Below are positions 17,800 to 27,452 of a stretch of 64,000 nt of DNA, piece by piece. The notes beneath the pieces were generated by a model, which saw only the letters and a list, made by a program, of their open reading frames with translations, ran no database searches and had not been told where the DNA came from. Numbering within the stretch: the first letter of the stretch is position 1; each line of letters begins with the position of its first letter. The DNA lies in contig NZ_PGGM01000017.1 in assembly GCF_003010965.1 (NCBI RefSeq), forward strand, positions 62,001 through 126,000, written 5' to 3'. A program made the translations under genes and the position numbers. The stretch comes from Phyllobacterium sophorae. Its GTDB lineage: Bacteria > Pseudomonadota > Alphaproteobacteria > Rhizobiales > Rhizobiaceae.

Positions 17800-19239
17800 A
17801 TGGAACTGATGAGGAAAATCATCGGGAAATGGTTCGGATACAGTCGTGCTGCAGTTTCCGTTTCCATAGCATTGCTCGGCATCCTGTTGTCTGCTCTGCC
17901 GAACCATGCACAGGAACCTCAGGCCGTCAAAAGCGCGCTTGTATTACAGCTCGAGGGGATCGTTGGTCCGGCCCTGTCTGATTATATATTGCGCGGCTTG
18001 CGAACGGCGGGTGAGCGCAATGCTTCTCTTGTTATTGTGCAAATGGACACCCCGGGCGGTCTGGATACGTCGATGCGCGAAATCATTCGCGGCATTCTCG
18101 CCTCGCCGGTGCCCGTGGCCACGTATGTCAGTCCGAGCGGCGCGCGCGCAGCAAGCGCCGGCACCTATATTCTCTACGCCAGCCACATAGCGGCGATGGC
18201 ACCGGGCACAAATCTTGGCGCTGCGACACCCATCCAGATCAGCGATTTGCCTTTTCCAGGTGGTGACGAGGCAAAAAAGGACAAGGAAGAGGACACCAAG
18301 GCCAAGAAACAAGGCGACAACGCCACTGCTCCGCCGACGCCGCACACGCCGATGGAGGCGAAGGCGATCAACGACGCTAGTGCCTATATCCGCTCGCTCG
18401 CCGAATTGCGCGGACGCAATGTGGACTGGGCTGAAAAAGCCGTGCGCGAGGCAGCAAGCCTTTCCGCCAGCGCAGCACTGAAGGGAAATGTGATCGATAT
18501 CCTCGCAACGAATGTTGATGAACTTCTCGTGCAGATCAATGGCCGCAGCGTCAAAGCGGGTGGAAACAATATCACGCTTGATACTAGCGCTATCACGCTT
18601 GAGCGGATCCAGCAGGACTGGCGCACTCAACTGCTGATGGTGATCACAAACCCGAATGTTGCTCTGGTCCTGATGATGATCGGCATCTACGGACTTATCT
18701 TCGAGTTCATGGCGCCGGGTTCGTATTTTCCAGCAACCATCGGCGCGATCTGCCTGCTGATCGGCTTGTACGCACTCGCTGTGCTTCCCGTGAATTTTGC
18801 CGGCCTCGGACTTATCGTTCTTGGCCTTGCGTTGATGGCGTCGGAAGCCTTCATAACATCCTTCGGCGTTCTGGGTATTGGCGGTGTCATAGCTTTCATA
18901 TCGGGCGCCACGATATTGATTGACACCGACATCCCGGCCTTGCGCATTTCCTGGCCGGTAACCGGCGCGGTTGCCCTTGCCAGTCTGGCGCTTTCGTTGA
19001 TCGTGATGCGCCTGGTCTTTTCTTCGCAAAAGCGTCCGGTCGTGACGGGCAGCGAGGAGATGGTGAGGGCCCATGGCGAGGTCTTGGACTGGTGTGGAGG
19101 CCGCGGGCACGTCCTTGCCCATGGCGAACGGTGGGCAGCAGTATCTGAGGCACCGCTGACAAAGGGACAGCAGGTCCGTATAGCCGATATCAATGGTGTT
19201 GTCCTCAAGGTTGAACTCGATCAGCCTGAGAGCAGCTAG
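17800..19239 (+). CDS. NfeD-family membrane serine protease (ClpP-class)
   Basis: A 479-residue long-form NfeD (1510-N type). A signal peptide ends near NHAQ (~residue 38). The ClpP-like protease domain contains VQMDTPGGLDTSMREI and the nucleophile region SGARAASAGTYI. A charged, low-complexity insert rich in K/D/E spans ~residues 155-190. Four or so membrane helices follow (~290-410), then a C-terminal NfeD OB-fold. In studied relatives the protease cleaves stomatin-like proteins. The slipin gene lies directly downstream, forming the classic pair for membrane quality control. Confidence 0.92.
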   Translation: MELMRKIIGKWFGYSRAAVSVSIALLGILLSALPNHAQEPQAVKSALVLQLEGIVGPALSDYILRGLRTAGERNASLVIVQMDTPGGLDTSMREIIRGILASPVPVATYVSPSGARAASAGTYILYASHIAAMAPGTNLGAATPIQISDLPFPGGDEAKKDKEEDTKAKKQGDNATAPPTPHTPMEAKAINDASAYIRSLAELRGRNVDWAEKAVREAASLSASAALKGNVIDILATNVDELLVQINGRSVKAGGNNITLDTSAITLERIQQDWRTQLLMVITNPNVALVLMMIGIYGLIFEFMAPGSYFPATIGAICLLIGLYALAVLPVNFAGLGLIVLGLALMASEAFITSFGVLGIGGVIAFISGATILIDTDIPALRISWPVTGAVALASLALSLIVMRLVFSSQKRPVVTGSEEMVRAHGEVLDWCGGRGHVLAHGERWAAVSEAPLTKGQQVRIADINGVVLKVELDQPESS

Positions 19240-19484
19240 GAGCCGCTTTCGACCATAGGATGATTTTGACGGAGCACATTGTGACAAGATCAAGAACACT
19301 GTCCGCCGATATAAGACACCGGTCCCGCGCCGTGGCATTTCCGGCCGGTGAATGCCCAATTGTCAGGCAGCTTGGTTCGGTGGAGCACATCAGCCCCACG
19401 CGTTTGTGCATGGAATGTCTCGCTTGGCGCGTGACAGAACAGGGCCAATATGGACTGAAAGGGCTCTAAATGGAGGATATTTCA

Positions 19485-20243
19485 ATGCTTATCACCATTA
19501 TTGTCCCGATCATCATCCTACTGATGCTCTTGGCCGCCGCCATCAAAATATTGCGAGAATATCAGCGCGGCGTGGTGTTCACACTCGGCCGTTTTACCGG
19601 CGTTAAGGGGCCGGGGCTGATCATCCTCATCCCCTTTGTCCAGCAAATGATGCGTGTGGATCTGCGGACTGTGGTGCACGATGTGCCGAGCCAGGACGTG
19701 ATCTCGAAGGACAATGTCTCGGTACGTGTCAACGCGGTGCTTTATTTTCGTGTCATCGACCCCGAGCGGGCGATGATCCAGGTCGAGGACTTCTTGATGG
19801 CAACGAGTCAACTGGCCCAGACGACATTACGCTCCGTCCTTGGCAAACACGATCTCGACGAGATGCTGGCCGAGCGCGACAGGCTTAACATTGATATTCA
19901 GGAAATTCTTGACGCACAGACTGACGCCTGGGGCATCAAGGTCGCGAATGTCGAGATAAAGCATGTCGATCTCAACGAAACCATGATACGCGCCATTGCC
20001 CGTCAAGCCGAGGCCGAACGCGAACGGCGAGCCAAAGTCATCAATGCCGAGGGCGAGCAGCAGGCTGCGCAAAAGCTACTGGAGGCTGCTCATATTCTGG
20101 GGCAACGGCCAGAAGCGATGCAGCTACGTTACCTCAGTACGCTGAATGTTATTGCCAATGAGAAAACCTCGACGATCGTATTTCCCTTTCCGATGGAAAT
20201 TGGCGAGTTCTTCAAGGCAGCGGCGGCAACCCAAGCCAAATAA
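19485..20243 (+). CDS. Slipin (stomatin/prohibitin-family membrane protein)
   Basis: A 252-residue SPFH-domain protein: an N-terminal membrane hairpin ([20 protein letters not shown]), then the stomatin core ([39 protein letters not shown]) and a C-terminal coiled coil rich in A/E/R ([19 protein letters not shown]). It forms membrane microdomains with its NfeD partner encoded upstream. An ATG also exists at 19470, but GGAGG at 19472-19476 lies eight bases before the ATG at 19485, which I take as the start. Confidence 0.92.
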   Translation: MLITIIVPIIILLMLLAAAIKILREYQRGVVFTLGRFTGVKGPGLIILIPFVQQMMRVDLRTVVHDVPSQDVISKDNVSVRVNAVLYFRVIDPERAMIQVEDFLMATSQLAQTTLRSVLGKHDLDEMLAERDRLNIDIQEILDAQTDAWGIKVANVEIKHVDLNETMIRAIARQAEAERERRAKVINAEGEQQAAQKLLEAAHILGQRPEAMQLRYLSTLNVIANEKTSTIVFPFPMEIGEFFKAAAATQAK

Positions 20244-20593
20244 CAGTGCAATAGAAGCGTATTTGCGCAGGAAATTGCCCTGTTGATCAGCCACGACTGA
20301 TAGATGACCTTTTGTTGCAGGCTGCCTGGATTTTTAAGATGGCTCCAACGCATCCCTCGCAAGTCGAGGAGAACAGACCCAGATTCATCTGCCTGGCCCG
20401 GCCGGATCGCGCTGATTTGCCCCTCCTTTCGAACGCAAGCAACGCCACCACCGGGGCGTTGCTTGTGGGGATTTGGCGCCGATTGCCACCGTGTTGATGT
20501 GCGTAAATGCAAAGAGGTGTATCATCGAAGCTCACCCGTACTTTCCAAACGATGGAGGTTTCCGTGAGCGACACGGGCTAGGAGACGTGAGCC
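20244..20593. other. Intergenic with an 11-bp stem-loop
   Basis: CAAGCAACGCC (20436-20446) and GGCGTTGCTTG (20455-20465) form a perfect stem around eight bases. It resembles a factor-independent terminator without a U-run. No gene seen. Confidence 0.5.
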
Positions 20594-20896
20594 ATGCGAC
20601 ACAAGATCCTTCTCATCGCCTTGCTCTTTGCGGCGCCGGCATTTGCGCATGACGCTCCGTTTGGCTGGGCCTACGGTGCCGAATGTTGCAGCATGAGAGA
20701 CTGCTGGCAGGAGAAAGATGGCGCCATCGAAGAAACGCGCACCGGCTACCGTGTTGTCCTCACCGGTGAATTGATCGCCTACGGTGACAAGCGCATCAAG
20801 CGATCGAAGGATCAATTCTTTCATCGCTGCACAGCTGCCGCAGTTCCCACGGCGAGACAATCGATTTGCCTTTACGTTCCACCGAAATCATTGTGA
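20594..20896 (+). CDS. Small secreted protein of unknown function
   Basis: A 100-residue protein with a signal peptide (HKILLIALLFAAPAFAH) and a mature part with four cysteines in AECCSMRDCW, HRC and SICLYVPP. The pattern ECCSxxDCW...CLFVPP recurs in small periplasmic proteins of rhizobia, as I recall; function unknown. AGGAGA nine bases upstream supports the start. Stands alone. Confidence 0.75.
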   Translation: MRHKILLIALLFAAPAFAHDAPFGWAYGAECCSMRDCWQEKDGAIEETRTGYRVVLTGELIAYGDKRIKRSKDQFFHRCTAAAVPTARQSICLYVPPKSL

Positions 20897-21140
20897 GTGC
20901 CATCAACTTTGTTGGTCTCTCAATTCCCCGGCAGAGCTCAGGATCGAAAATCTCAAATAAAAGGCACGTTCTCAACTGCAACGCGACGCGATTTGTTGCG
21001 AGCAGCGGTTCGTGCCGAAATTGCCATAGCCCTAACTGGCTCGTGTCTATCGGCGGCATCGGCATGTCGATTCCCGCAGGCAAGCGGCAAAATGGATTCA
21101 GAGACGGGGCGGCGCTGCGTGATCCTGCATCGCCTTTCGA

Positions 21141-21767
21141 TCAGTTTGCTGCGAAGCAGTAGAAAAGACCATCCCCACCGGTACCCTTGAAAGCCTCCTG
21201 CGTGCAGCCGCCGCGCGTGGGATGGGAGGAATTCCAGGATTTGGCCTCGGCAGAGTCATCCAGGCCCGTGCGGTCACTGTGGCCGACAATCGCCGCCCCC
21301 TCCGCGCCTCCCATCGTCCAGTTGCCGCATGTTTCGGGTGCTGCGGTGCCATCGGCCTTTGACCCGGTCAGAATGTCGTGGCGGTTCGGTGTGTCACCGC
21401 GGCCGTTGATGACTTCGCCTTTTTCGTTGAGGGCCGTCTGCTTGGTCAGGTTGTTTTTGTCGCCATGGAGCGAGGCGACATCGTCGGCTATCCTTTCGCC
21501 CTTGGCGTTGTACCAAGGTCCCTGGCCGATGCGGTCTTTGGCATTTTCGGCGTCAGTGGAAAGGTAGGCCTTCCACGTCTTGCCCGTCGAGCCGCTGGCC
21601 GTGGCGAGCGTGCTGCAATACGCGTCCGCGCTCGCAAGGCCGCCAAGATCTCCGCCCTTTCCAGGATTTGCGCTGGTGACGAAGAAGCTCATGGTGGTTT
21701 CCTGGGCGTTGGCCACCACGACCGAACAGGCCAAAGCGGCCGCGACAAGTGCAGGCCAGTGTTTCAT
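21141..21767 (-). CDS. Secreted lectin-like (C-type-lectin/endostatin-fold) protein
   Basis: A 208-residue exported protein: signal peptide MKHWPALVAAALACSVVVAN, then a domain beginning MSFFVTSANPGKGGDLGGLA, DAYCSTLA, with TWKAYLST and cysteines towards the end (ETCGNW, RGGCTQ, FYCFA). The 'GxGxxLGGLxGADxxC...WxAYLS' pattern is that of a bacterial lectin-like family related to collagen NC10/endostatin folds. The frame runs upstream to 21863; the ATG at 21767 begins the signal peptide. Role unknown, probably extracytoplasmic. Confidence 0.75.
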   Translation of the reverse strand: MKHWPALVAAALACSVVVANAQETTMSFFVTSANPGKGGDLGGLASADAYCSTLATASGSTGKTWKAYLSTDAENAKDRIGQGPWYNAKGERIADDVASLHGDKNNLTKQTALNEKGEVINGRGDTPNRHDILTGSKADGTAAPETCGNWTMGGAEGAAIVGHSDRTGLDDSAEAKSWNSSHPTRGGCTQEAFKGTGGDGLFYCFAAN

Positions 21768-22432
21768 AGCGTCTCTCCCTGGTGCAGATCTAACCACCAG
21801 ATGAGCGTATGGCGGGCAAGGATCGGAGTAAAATCGAAATCTTGTGATGAGATTCTCAGCCAAGGTCCGCCGTCACCGCAGGGGACCATGCAACTGGGGC
21901 GCAAAGTTACCTGGCGCGAGCGGACGCAGGCGTATTTGTGAATGCGAGCCTGTTGATGGTGCGAACCTTTGTGGCTGCGCGAGCCACCCACACGCTCCGA
22001 GTTTCATCTGATAGGGCTCTGTTCGCCTGGCTGGCAATGCAACAGATAGGACACCTGGGCTGCCATCGGCCCGCAACCTGCTGTGCTGTGTAGTGCCGGT
22101 TTTCTGATGGCGGAAAGACGGCGTCTGATCGAGGCACTTGCCCCGTGCCGCGCGAGCGCCGAGGCGAAGCGACCAATCGGCCTATACGGTCGCCCAGTCG
22201 CAGCAGAACTGCATCGTGCGGGTGATTGCAACTTACTGCCACCGCACAGCTTTGGCGCCTGTTCTTGGTTTGCACAGAATCGTGAAGGATATTCACTCAA
22301 CGGTCGACAACGTGCTTGTTGTGGAGCTCCTGCTCGCCTGTATCTCAACATTGTACAAAGTGAATCGGCCTCGCTACGCCGCTGTCTGGCGCTCGACCTC
22401 AATCGGGTCTTTCCGACAAGTGCCTTTGGGCA
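21768..22432. other. Intergenic, nothing recognised
   Basis: Several overlapping open frames, none with homology I can recognise or a convincing start. Possibly decayed sequence. Confidence 0.35.
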
Positions 22433-22942
22433 TCACGAACGTTGCAGCGTCACCGTTACGGGCGGGCCACTGCGAATGGTTTGGTAGACGACGCAGTAGC
22501 GCTCGGTGAGCTTGAGGAGCTGATCAAGCTTGTCTTGTGGTGCGTCCGTTTCAACAGCGAAGAATAAGCGGATCTGCGCAAAGCCGACAGGCGCATCCTT
22601 GGCGACACCGAGGGTGCCTCGGAAATCGAGGTCACCCTCGGCCGACACGGCAGCGGACTTGACCGGGATCTCCAGTGCCGTCGCCACCGCCTTCAAGGTA
22701 ACGCCAGCGCAGGCGACAAGCGCGTCGAGCAGCATGTCGCCGGAACAAAGTTCGATGCCGGTTCCCCCCGTCGCTGGATGCAGGCCTGCGATGGCGAGAA
22801 GGTGTCCAGTCTCCACTTTGCAAGCGATGGCTTGATCGTCGAGCGTTCCGCGCGCCTTCAGCGTGATACAAGCATCCGCCGGGTTGGCCTTGTAACGCTC
22901 CTTGAGCGGCGCTTGAATGGCACGCAATTCGGCAGCATCCAT
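22433..22942 (-). CDS. OsmC/Ohr-family protein
   Basis: A 169-residue OsmC-like protein. The two conserved redox cysteines appear in LLDALVACAGVTL and LTERYCVVYQT, as in thiol-dependent peroxidases that reduce organic hydroperoxides. The middle contains the usual domain-swap strand region (AVSAEGDLDFRGTLGVAKDA). It stands alone; the substrate could also be a small sulfur metabolite, since many OsmC paralogues are uncharacterised. Confidence 0.88.
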   Translation of the reverse strand: MDAAELRAIQAPLKERYKANPADACITLKARGTLDDQAIACKVETGHLLAIAGLHPATGGTGIELCSGDMLLDALVACAGVTLKAVATALEIPVKSAAVSAEGDLDFRGTLGVAKDAPVGFAQIRLFFAVETDAPQDKLDQLLKLTERYCVVYQTIRSGPPVTVTLQRS

Positions 22943-23454
22943 GGTGGTTCGCCTCCATTGTCTGGCACTATTTTTGCGACTGAAGAAGTGCCGCGCCTGG
23001 ATCGAAAGCGAGGTAACTTGTTCCTCTCAAGGGTTGCTCGGTGTCAGCCAATTATCAAGTGAAATCCTTTCCGCTCCAAGGCAATCTTGTGCGCCATTGC
23101 CACCCATGAAAGGTGAAGCGGCCGGCCGCCAACAACAGTGAGTTAAGCGATAACTGCACGGGCAGCACGTCACGGGCGGCTAATCGCGTCGCGCGTTCAA
23201 TGACGAGGGAAGCGTCAAAACACGCGCCGGGATCCTGGCCGCTCCTGCCGAACAACGGATGCCGTCGCGGCCGGGTGCTCCCCTCAAAAATTTGCGGTAT
23301 TGGTCAGCAAAGACCACCAGACGATGCATCATCGTCTAAATTTAGCAAGAGATGGCGCTATGTCGGTTCGGTCGGCCGCTAACGACTGCGCCGAAGGAGG
23401 AACCAGCGCCACTGGACGGCTCACCGCTATTTGGGGTCACCGCCAGATAAGGTC
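22943..23454. other. Intergenic, possible decayed sequence
   Basis: No credible gene. A minus-strand frame near 23055-23255 (VIERATRLAARDVLPVQLSL) has protein-like composition but no family I recognise and no ribosome-binding site. Confidence 0.35.
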
Positions 23455-23477
23455 TCAGCGGTCGATGACGAGATCAC

Positions 23478-24518
23478 TCAACGGTTTGGAACAACACGGC
23501 AGGAAGAAACCTTTCCTCCGTTGGGCTTCATATCGACGAAGCCGCTGGTAAGCTTCGACTTGCAGGTACCGCAGAGCCCGTTTGAACAGGACGAAGGAAT
23601 TCTAACGCCCGATTTTTTCGCGGCGGAAAGCACGGTCTGCTGCGTCGAAACCTGGATCGACTTGCCCTGTTTTGAGAACGCGACCTTGAAAACCTTGTCT
23701 TCTACAGTGTCCGGCAAAGTGGCCCGGACGTCCTCGACCACCGCGTCGAAACTCTCTTCAATGTACCGTTCGGGTGGCACGCCGAGTTGGGCGGTAATTT
23801 TTCGTGCAGCTGCCATGAATGGCGCTGGACCGCAGCACATAACGGTGCGCGCCGCGATGTCTGGGACGGTCAGCTGCAAAAGCTCTTTGGAGATGCGACC
23901 ACTAAGTCCCGGCCACGACTGTTCTCCAGACAGATCCTCCGGCAAAAGGTACAGTCGCAACCCCTTCAGACGATTGGCAATGTTGGTGAGCTCGGATCGA
24001 AAAACGAAATCGGCCGGCGTACGTGCTGCGTGCAGGAAAACAACATCCACCGGCGTTGTTGCATCCGCGAGTTCTCGCACCATCGACATGACCGGCGTTA
24101 TACCAGAGCCGCCGCTAAGAAATAGGAACTTTCTGTCTTTGCCGGCCGGACGGATAAACTGGCCGAGTGGGCCGTTCGTCCGGACAATAGTGCCCGGGAT
24201 CAGGTTGTCATGAAGCCAGTTTGAGATCCTTCCGCCCGCTACGCGCTTGACCGTGATGGAGAACGCGTTTGTCCGCAAGGGTGAGGAGGAGATGCTGTAG
24301 CATCGCGTCTCCGTTTCACCTTCCAGGTCGGTTTCGAAAGCAAAGTACTGGCCGGCCGAAAAACGAACATGCTTTCCGTCGCACGCGGCGAAAGTAAATG
24401 TTTTTACATCGTGCGTTTCCGCGTGCACATCAATGCATACAAGCTCATTGTCCACCTGCGGATCCCAGTATTCAACTGTTCGGGCGTCGTGCGCCGGGCG
24501 GGTGATATTAATACCCAT
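23478..24518 (-). CDS. Flavin/[2Fe-2S] reductase of the Rieske oxygenase, 3' end frameshifted
   Basis: Reductase component that passes electrons from NAD(P)H via FAD and a plant-type [2Fe-2S] cluster to the oxygenase (GbcB-like). As read it has 346 residues: flavin motif RCYSISS (72-78), nucleotide motif GGSGITP (136-142), and ferredoxin cysteines C311, C316, C319. After GFVDMKPNGG the frame ends in an atypical tail, VSSCRVVPNR. The shifted frame reads GFFLPCCSKPLSDLVIDR with a stop at 23455-23457, which looks like the normal family C-terminus including the fourth cluster ligand. So there is a short deletion/frameshift near 23500, real or from sequencing. The start overlaps the oxygenase stop by 11 bases. 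Confidence 0.85.
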   Translation of the reverse strand: MGINITRPAHDARTVEYWDPQVDNELVCIDVHAETHDVKTFTFAACDGKHVRFSAGQYFAFETDLEGETETRCYSISSSPLRTNAFSITVKRVAGGRISNWLHDNLIPGTIVRTNGPLGQFIRPAGKDRKFLFLSGGSGITPVMSMVRELADATTPVDVVFLHAARTPADFVFRSELTNIANRLKGLRLYLLPEDLSGEQSWPGLSGRISKELLQLTVPDIAARTVMCCGPAPFMAAARKITAQLGVPPERYIEESFDAVVEDVRATLPDTVEDKVFKVAFSKQGKSIQVSTQQTVLSAAKKSGVRIPSSCSNGLCGTCKSKLTSGFVDMKPNGGKVSSCRVVPNR

Positions 24519-25761
24519 GGGCGCGCATCCTTTCGACATACCAGGTGGCGAAGTTGTCGAGCTGACCCTCTGTGAAAGGTGAGTACGGGCCGGGCTCGTA
24601 GGCGGGATCTTCCACGCCCAGGTGGGACCGGCCAACGAGTTCGCCATCCTGGTCGGTTGTCGCGATCCACACGCTCGTCAGCTTGGCCAACTCATAGTCG
24701 ACCCCTTCAATGGCGTCTTTGTGCACAAGCCATTTTGTACGAACCAGGGTACGATTTGCCGACAGAGGGATTACCATGGACGTTACCGCATGGTCTCCCA
24801 TGAAGTGGTTCCAGCTATTGTGACCCCACAGATGCGTGTCCCCGAGATCTTTCCGGCTCATTTTGCCGAGCAGCTTTGCTGAGGCTGCCGTAGTGTCCGC
24901 AGTCTGTGACTCGCCCTTACCCGAAATGATCAAGCGCTGGGTGCGGAAGTTCGTCGCATGGCCAGCAAGCTGTTCGACCGGCGCCGAAGGATATCCGCCC
25001 GCTTCCCAAGCTTTGATTCGTTGTTCGTAAAGCCGTTGATATTCCTCTGCCTCAGCGCGATCCTCCTGGCTGAGCGTGTCAGCATCATATCCAAAATCCT
25101 GCTCAACGAAGGATACGCAAAGTTCCGGATGGTTTGCAGCGCAATGATAGCATTCACGATTGTTTTCGATCGTGAGCTTCCAATTGCCCTTTTCAATGAC
25201 ATCCGTTTGATAGGCGACCTTGGCATTGCGAATATCGTAGGGAGCAAGGCGCTCTTCCATCACCGCCTCAAGATTGGCGATATCCTGCGGTGGCGTGTCC
25301 GAGAGACAGACATAGATGAGCCCGCCAATCGACTTGAAATTGACGGTCTTCAGGTTGCGGCACGATTTGTCAAAGTTCGTGCCCATGTGAGGCGCATAGA
25401 CGAGTTCTCCGGACAACTCATACGTCCATTGGTGATAGGGACAAACGAGCTTGGAGATCACCGTTGGCCCAGCATCGAGCAAACGCGATCCGCGGTGGCG
25501 ACAGACGTTGTGCACCACTTGGATGTTGTCATCATCGTCACGCAGCACAATAAGACTTGTTGATCCAATGTCGATGACTGTTGCGTCACCCGGTTCCGGG
25601 ACATCGCACTCAAGTCCGATATAGATCCAGTGATTGCGGTAGAAGACGTCGAGATCTGCCCCAAAGACGTCCTCGCGCGTATAGAGGCCCGCGGGAAGGG
25701 TGTAGCCCTCGGCACGCGCGTCGAGGAGTGCGGAGATGGAAGACGAAAACGTGCTCAGCAT
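24508..25761 (-). CDS. Rieske non-haem iron oxygenase, alpha subunit (quaternary-ammonium demethylase type)
   Basis: A 417-residue oxygenase. The Rieske cluster ligands are C87, H89, C107 and H110 (CRHRG...CPYHQW). The mononuclear iron histidines are H206 and H211 in ECYHCAANHPE. The overall pattern matches the GbcA/Stc2/CntA group, which demethylate glycine betaine, stachydrine or carnitine. I cannot choose the substrate. AAGAGGA five to six bases upstream of the ATG supports the start. Encoded with its reductase and divergent from a LysR regulator. Confidence 0.9.
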   Translation of the reverse strand: MLSTFSSSISALLDARAEGYTLPAGLYTREDVFGADLDVFYRNHWIYIGLECDVPEPGDATVIDIGSTSLIVLRDDDDNIQVVHNVCRHRGSRLLDAGPTVISKLVCPYHQWTYELSGELVYAPHMGTNFDKSCRNLKTVNFKSIGGLIYVCLSDTPPQDIANLEAVMEERLAPYDIRNAKVAYQTDVIEKGNWKLTIENNRECYHCAANHPELCVSFVEQDFGYDADTLSQEDRAEAEEYQRLYEQRIKAWEAGGYPSAPVEQLAGHATNFRTQRLIISGKGESQTADTTAASAKLLGKMSRKDLGDTHLWGHNSWNHFMGDHAVTSMVIPLSANRTLVRTKWLVHKDAIEGVDYELAKLTSVWIATTDQDGELVGRSHLGVEDPAYEPGPYSPFTEGQLDNFATWYVERMRAHGY

Positions 25762-25839
25762 GACATCCTCTTATGATTATATATTGCCAGAATGGGGCGA
25801 AAAGCTTTAGTTTTCAACGGCACAAATAGTTTTGGAATG

Positions 25840-25856
25840 CATAATAAAATATTATG
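25840..25856. promoter_or_regulatory. Perfect AT-rich palindrome in the Rieske-LysR intergenic region
   Basis: CATAATA-AAA-TATTATG lies between the divergent genes, 17 bases before the lysR start. It has the symmetry of a LysR-type recognition site and probably mediates autoregulation and activation of the oxygenase operon. Inference from position. Confidence 0.5.
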
Positions 25857-25873
25857 TATGAGGACGAGGCGAC

Positions 25874-26767
25874 ATGCATTTACGAAAGAGATTGCCCTCG
25901 CTGACGGCACTGGTGGCGCTTGAGGCGTCTATCCGCCATCGAAGCTTTACAGCTGCAGCAAAGGAACTCGGTGTCACTCAGGCAGCCGTGAGCCGTCAGA
26001 TCGCTTCGCTCGAAGAGAATATCGGCAGACCCCTGTTTGATCGCCGGCATCGCTCGATAGAGCCAACGCCAGCTTGTCTCATTCTTGGCAGTACCCTGGC
26101 GGAAAGCTTCGCGAATATTGCCGACAGCGTGGAAGCAGTGCGGGCCAGCTCGACGGACGTTGTCACCATCGGCGCAACGATCGCCTTCTCGTCCTTCTGG
26201 CTTTTGCCAAAAATAGCGGAACTGCGGGAGCTTAATCCCAGCATCCAAATTCGTGTGGTTTCTCAGGACGCCAAGCTCGACCTTGAAAGCGGCGGCATGG
26301 ACATTGGCGTACGATACGGCATTCCGCCATTCAATGACGGGACGGTCATCGCATCATGTGGCGACAGGATCTTTCCAGTGTGCTCCCCCGAATACGCACG
26401 GAGCCACGATCTCATGACCTTTCCTGACGGCGAGTACGAGCTCATTGAGACGGACGTCCCGAACAGAAGCTGGTACAGGTGGGCCGATTGGTTTGCGCGC
26501 GTGGGAAGGAAGAAAGGTGCTGTGCGATCCACGCTTCGACTTAGTCATTACACAGAAACAATCTCCGCAGCTCGATCCGGTCAAGGAGTCGCATTGGGGT
26601 GGGATACCCTGATTGCGACATTCCTTTCAGACGGAAGCCTGGTCAAAGTTGGCGACATGGAACTGGAAGCAGAAGGCCGACACAATATTCTGGTCCCGCT
26701 CAATGCCAAACGCTCGGCGAACTCAGATCTGACGGCCGCCTGGCTGACGCAGGCCTTGCAGCGGTAG
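25874..26767 (+). CDS. LysR-family transcriptional regulator (GcvA-like)
   Basis: A 297-residue regulator: N-terminal winged HTH (SFTAAAKELGVTQAAVSRQI, residues ~24-43) and a LysR substrate-binding domain from ~90. The sequence RLPSLTALVALEASIRHRSF at the N-terminus is typical of the GcvA subgroup. Divergent from the Rieske oxygenase operon, so the probable activator of it, with the demethylation substrate or product as ligand. Confidence 0.92.
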   Translation: MHLRKRLPSLTALVALEASIRHRSFTAAAKELGVTQAAVSRQIASLEENIGRPLFDRRHRSIEPTPACLILGSTLAESFANIADSVEAVRASSTDVVTIGATIAFSSFWLLPKIAELRELNPSIQIRVVSQDAKLDLESGGMDIGVRYGIPPFNDGTVIASCGDRIFPVCSPEYARSHDLMTFPDGEYELIETDVPNRSWYRWADWFARVGRKKGAVRSTLRLSHYTETISAARSGQGVALGWDTLIATFLSDGSLVKVGDMELEAEGRHNILVPLNAKRSANSDLTAAWLTQALQR

Positions 26768-26928
26768 CTGCCGCGCTCGACGTCGCCCAAACATATTGGG
26801 CGTGCGGTCCGCACCGCTTTGCCGAGCCACTGAGCAACGCTTGACGGATGTGTTAAGACCGTCATACAATACGACAGGCTTGTGGCAGCCTTGCTGCACT
26901 TCCACGCCTTGATCAGGGAAGGGATGCC

Positions 26929-27340
26929 ATGAGTGAATTGAAATCCACTCAAACGACAGGCTTTGCGCAGACCGGGGACGGGATCCGGCTGTCCTATCGT
27001 ATTTTGCCGGACAGGGGGCGGGCCGCTGCATCCTCATTCACTCGCTGGCCATGGACAAGCATTTTTGGGAGCCGACGGTCGCCGCGCTTGCCGGTGCCGC
27101 AGAAGTTCGGCATGGTATGGTGAAAACGCACGCTAAGCTTGGGCTGAACGCGCCGATAGGGCCAGAAATGAGGGGTTGAAGGCACTCGTTGGGTTTCAAA
27201 ATACCCGCTGGTTCAGCGACAGCTTCCGCGAGGCAAAGCCTGAGATCGTCGATGCCGCCGTAGCCACCTTCCTCGCCAATGAAATCGACGCCTATATCGC
27301 AACGTGCAACATGCTCGGTGCGGCCGGCGCGAGATATTGA
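26929..27340 (+). pseudogene. Alpha/beta-hydrolase relic (enol-lactonase-like)
   Basis: Starts as an ORF (FAQTGDGIRLSYRILPDRG). It then continues in a second frame with the oxyanion and cap region (GRCILIHSLAMDKHFWEPTV) and finally in a third frame with the C-terminus (RWFSDSFREAKPEIVDAAVA to a stop at 27338-27340). The central part with the nucleophile elbow is missing. It was a 3-oxoadipate-enol-lactonase-like hydrolase, possibly once part of the GntR-UbiX module that follows. Confidence 0.8.
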
Positions 27341-27452
27341 AAAGAAAGCATAATCAGGCGACTATCGCCCGATTCATGGATATGGAGGCATCCTGGAAAT
27401 CCGGTACCCCGCCCATGTCAACAACGCAAGCAGAAGCATTGCGAGGAGCAAA

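Noticed and set aside
19260-19469. 69-codon ORF between nfeD and the slipin gene
   Set aside because: No usable ribosome-binding site or family pattern; it fills an operon spacer and is more likely chance.
23431-24213. 260-residue plus-strand ORF
   Set aside because: Antisense to the reductase gene, whose flavin, nucleotide and Fe-S motifs are clear.
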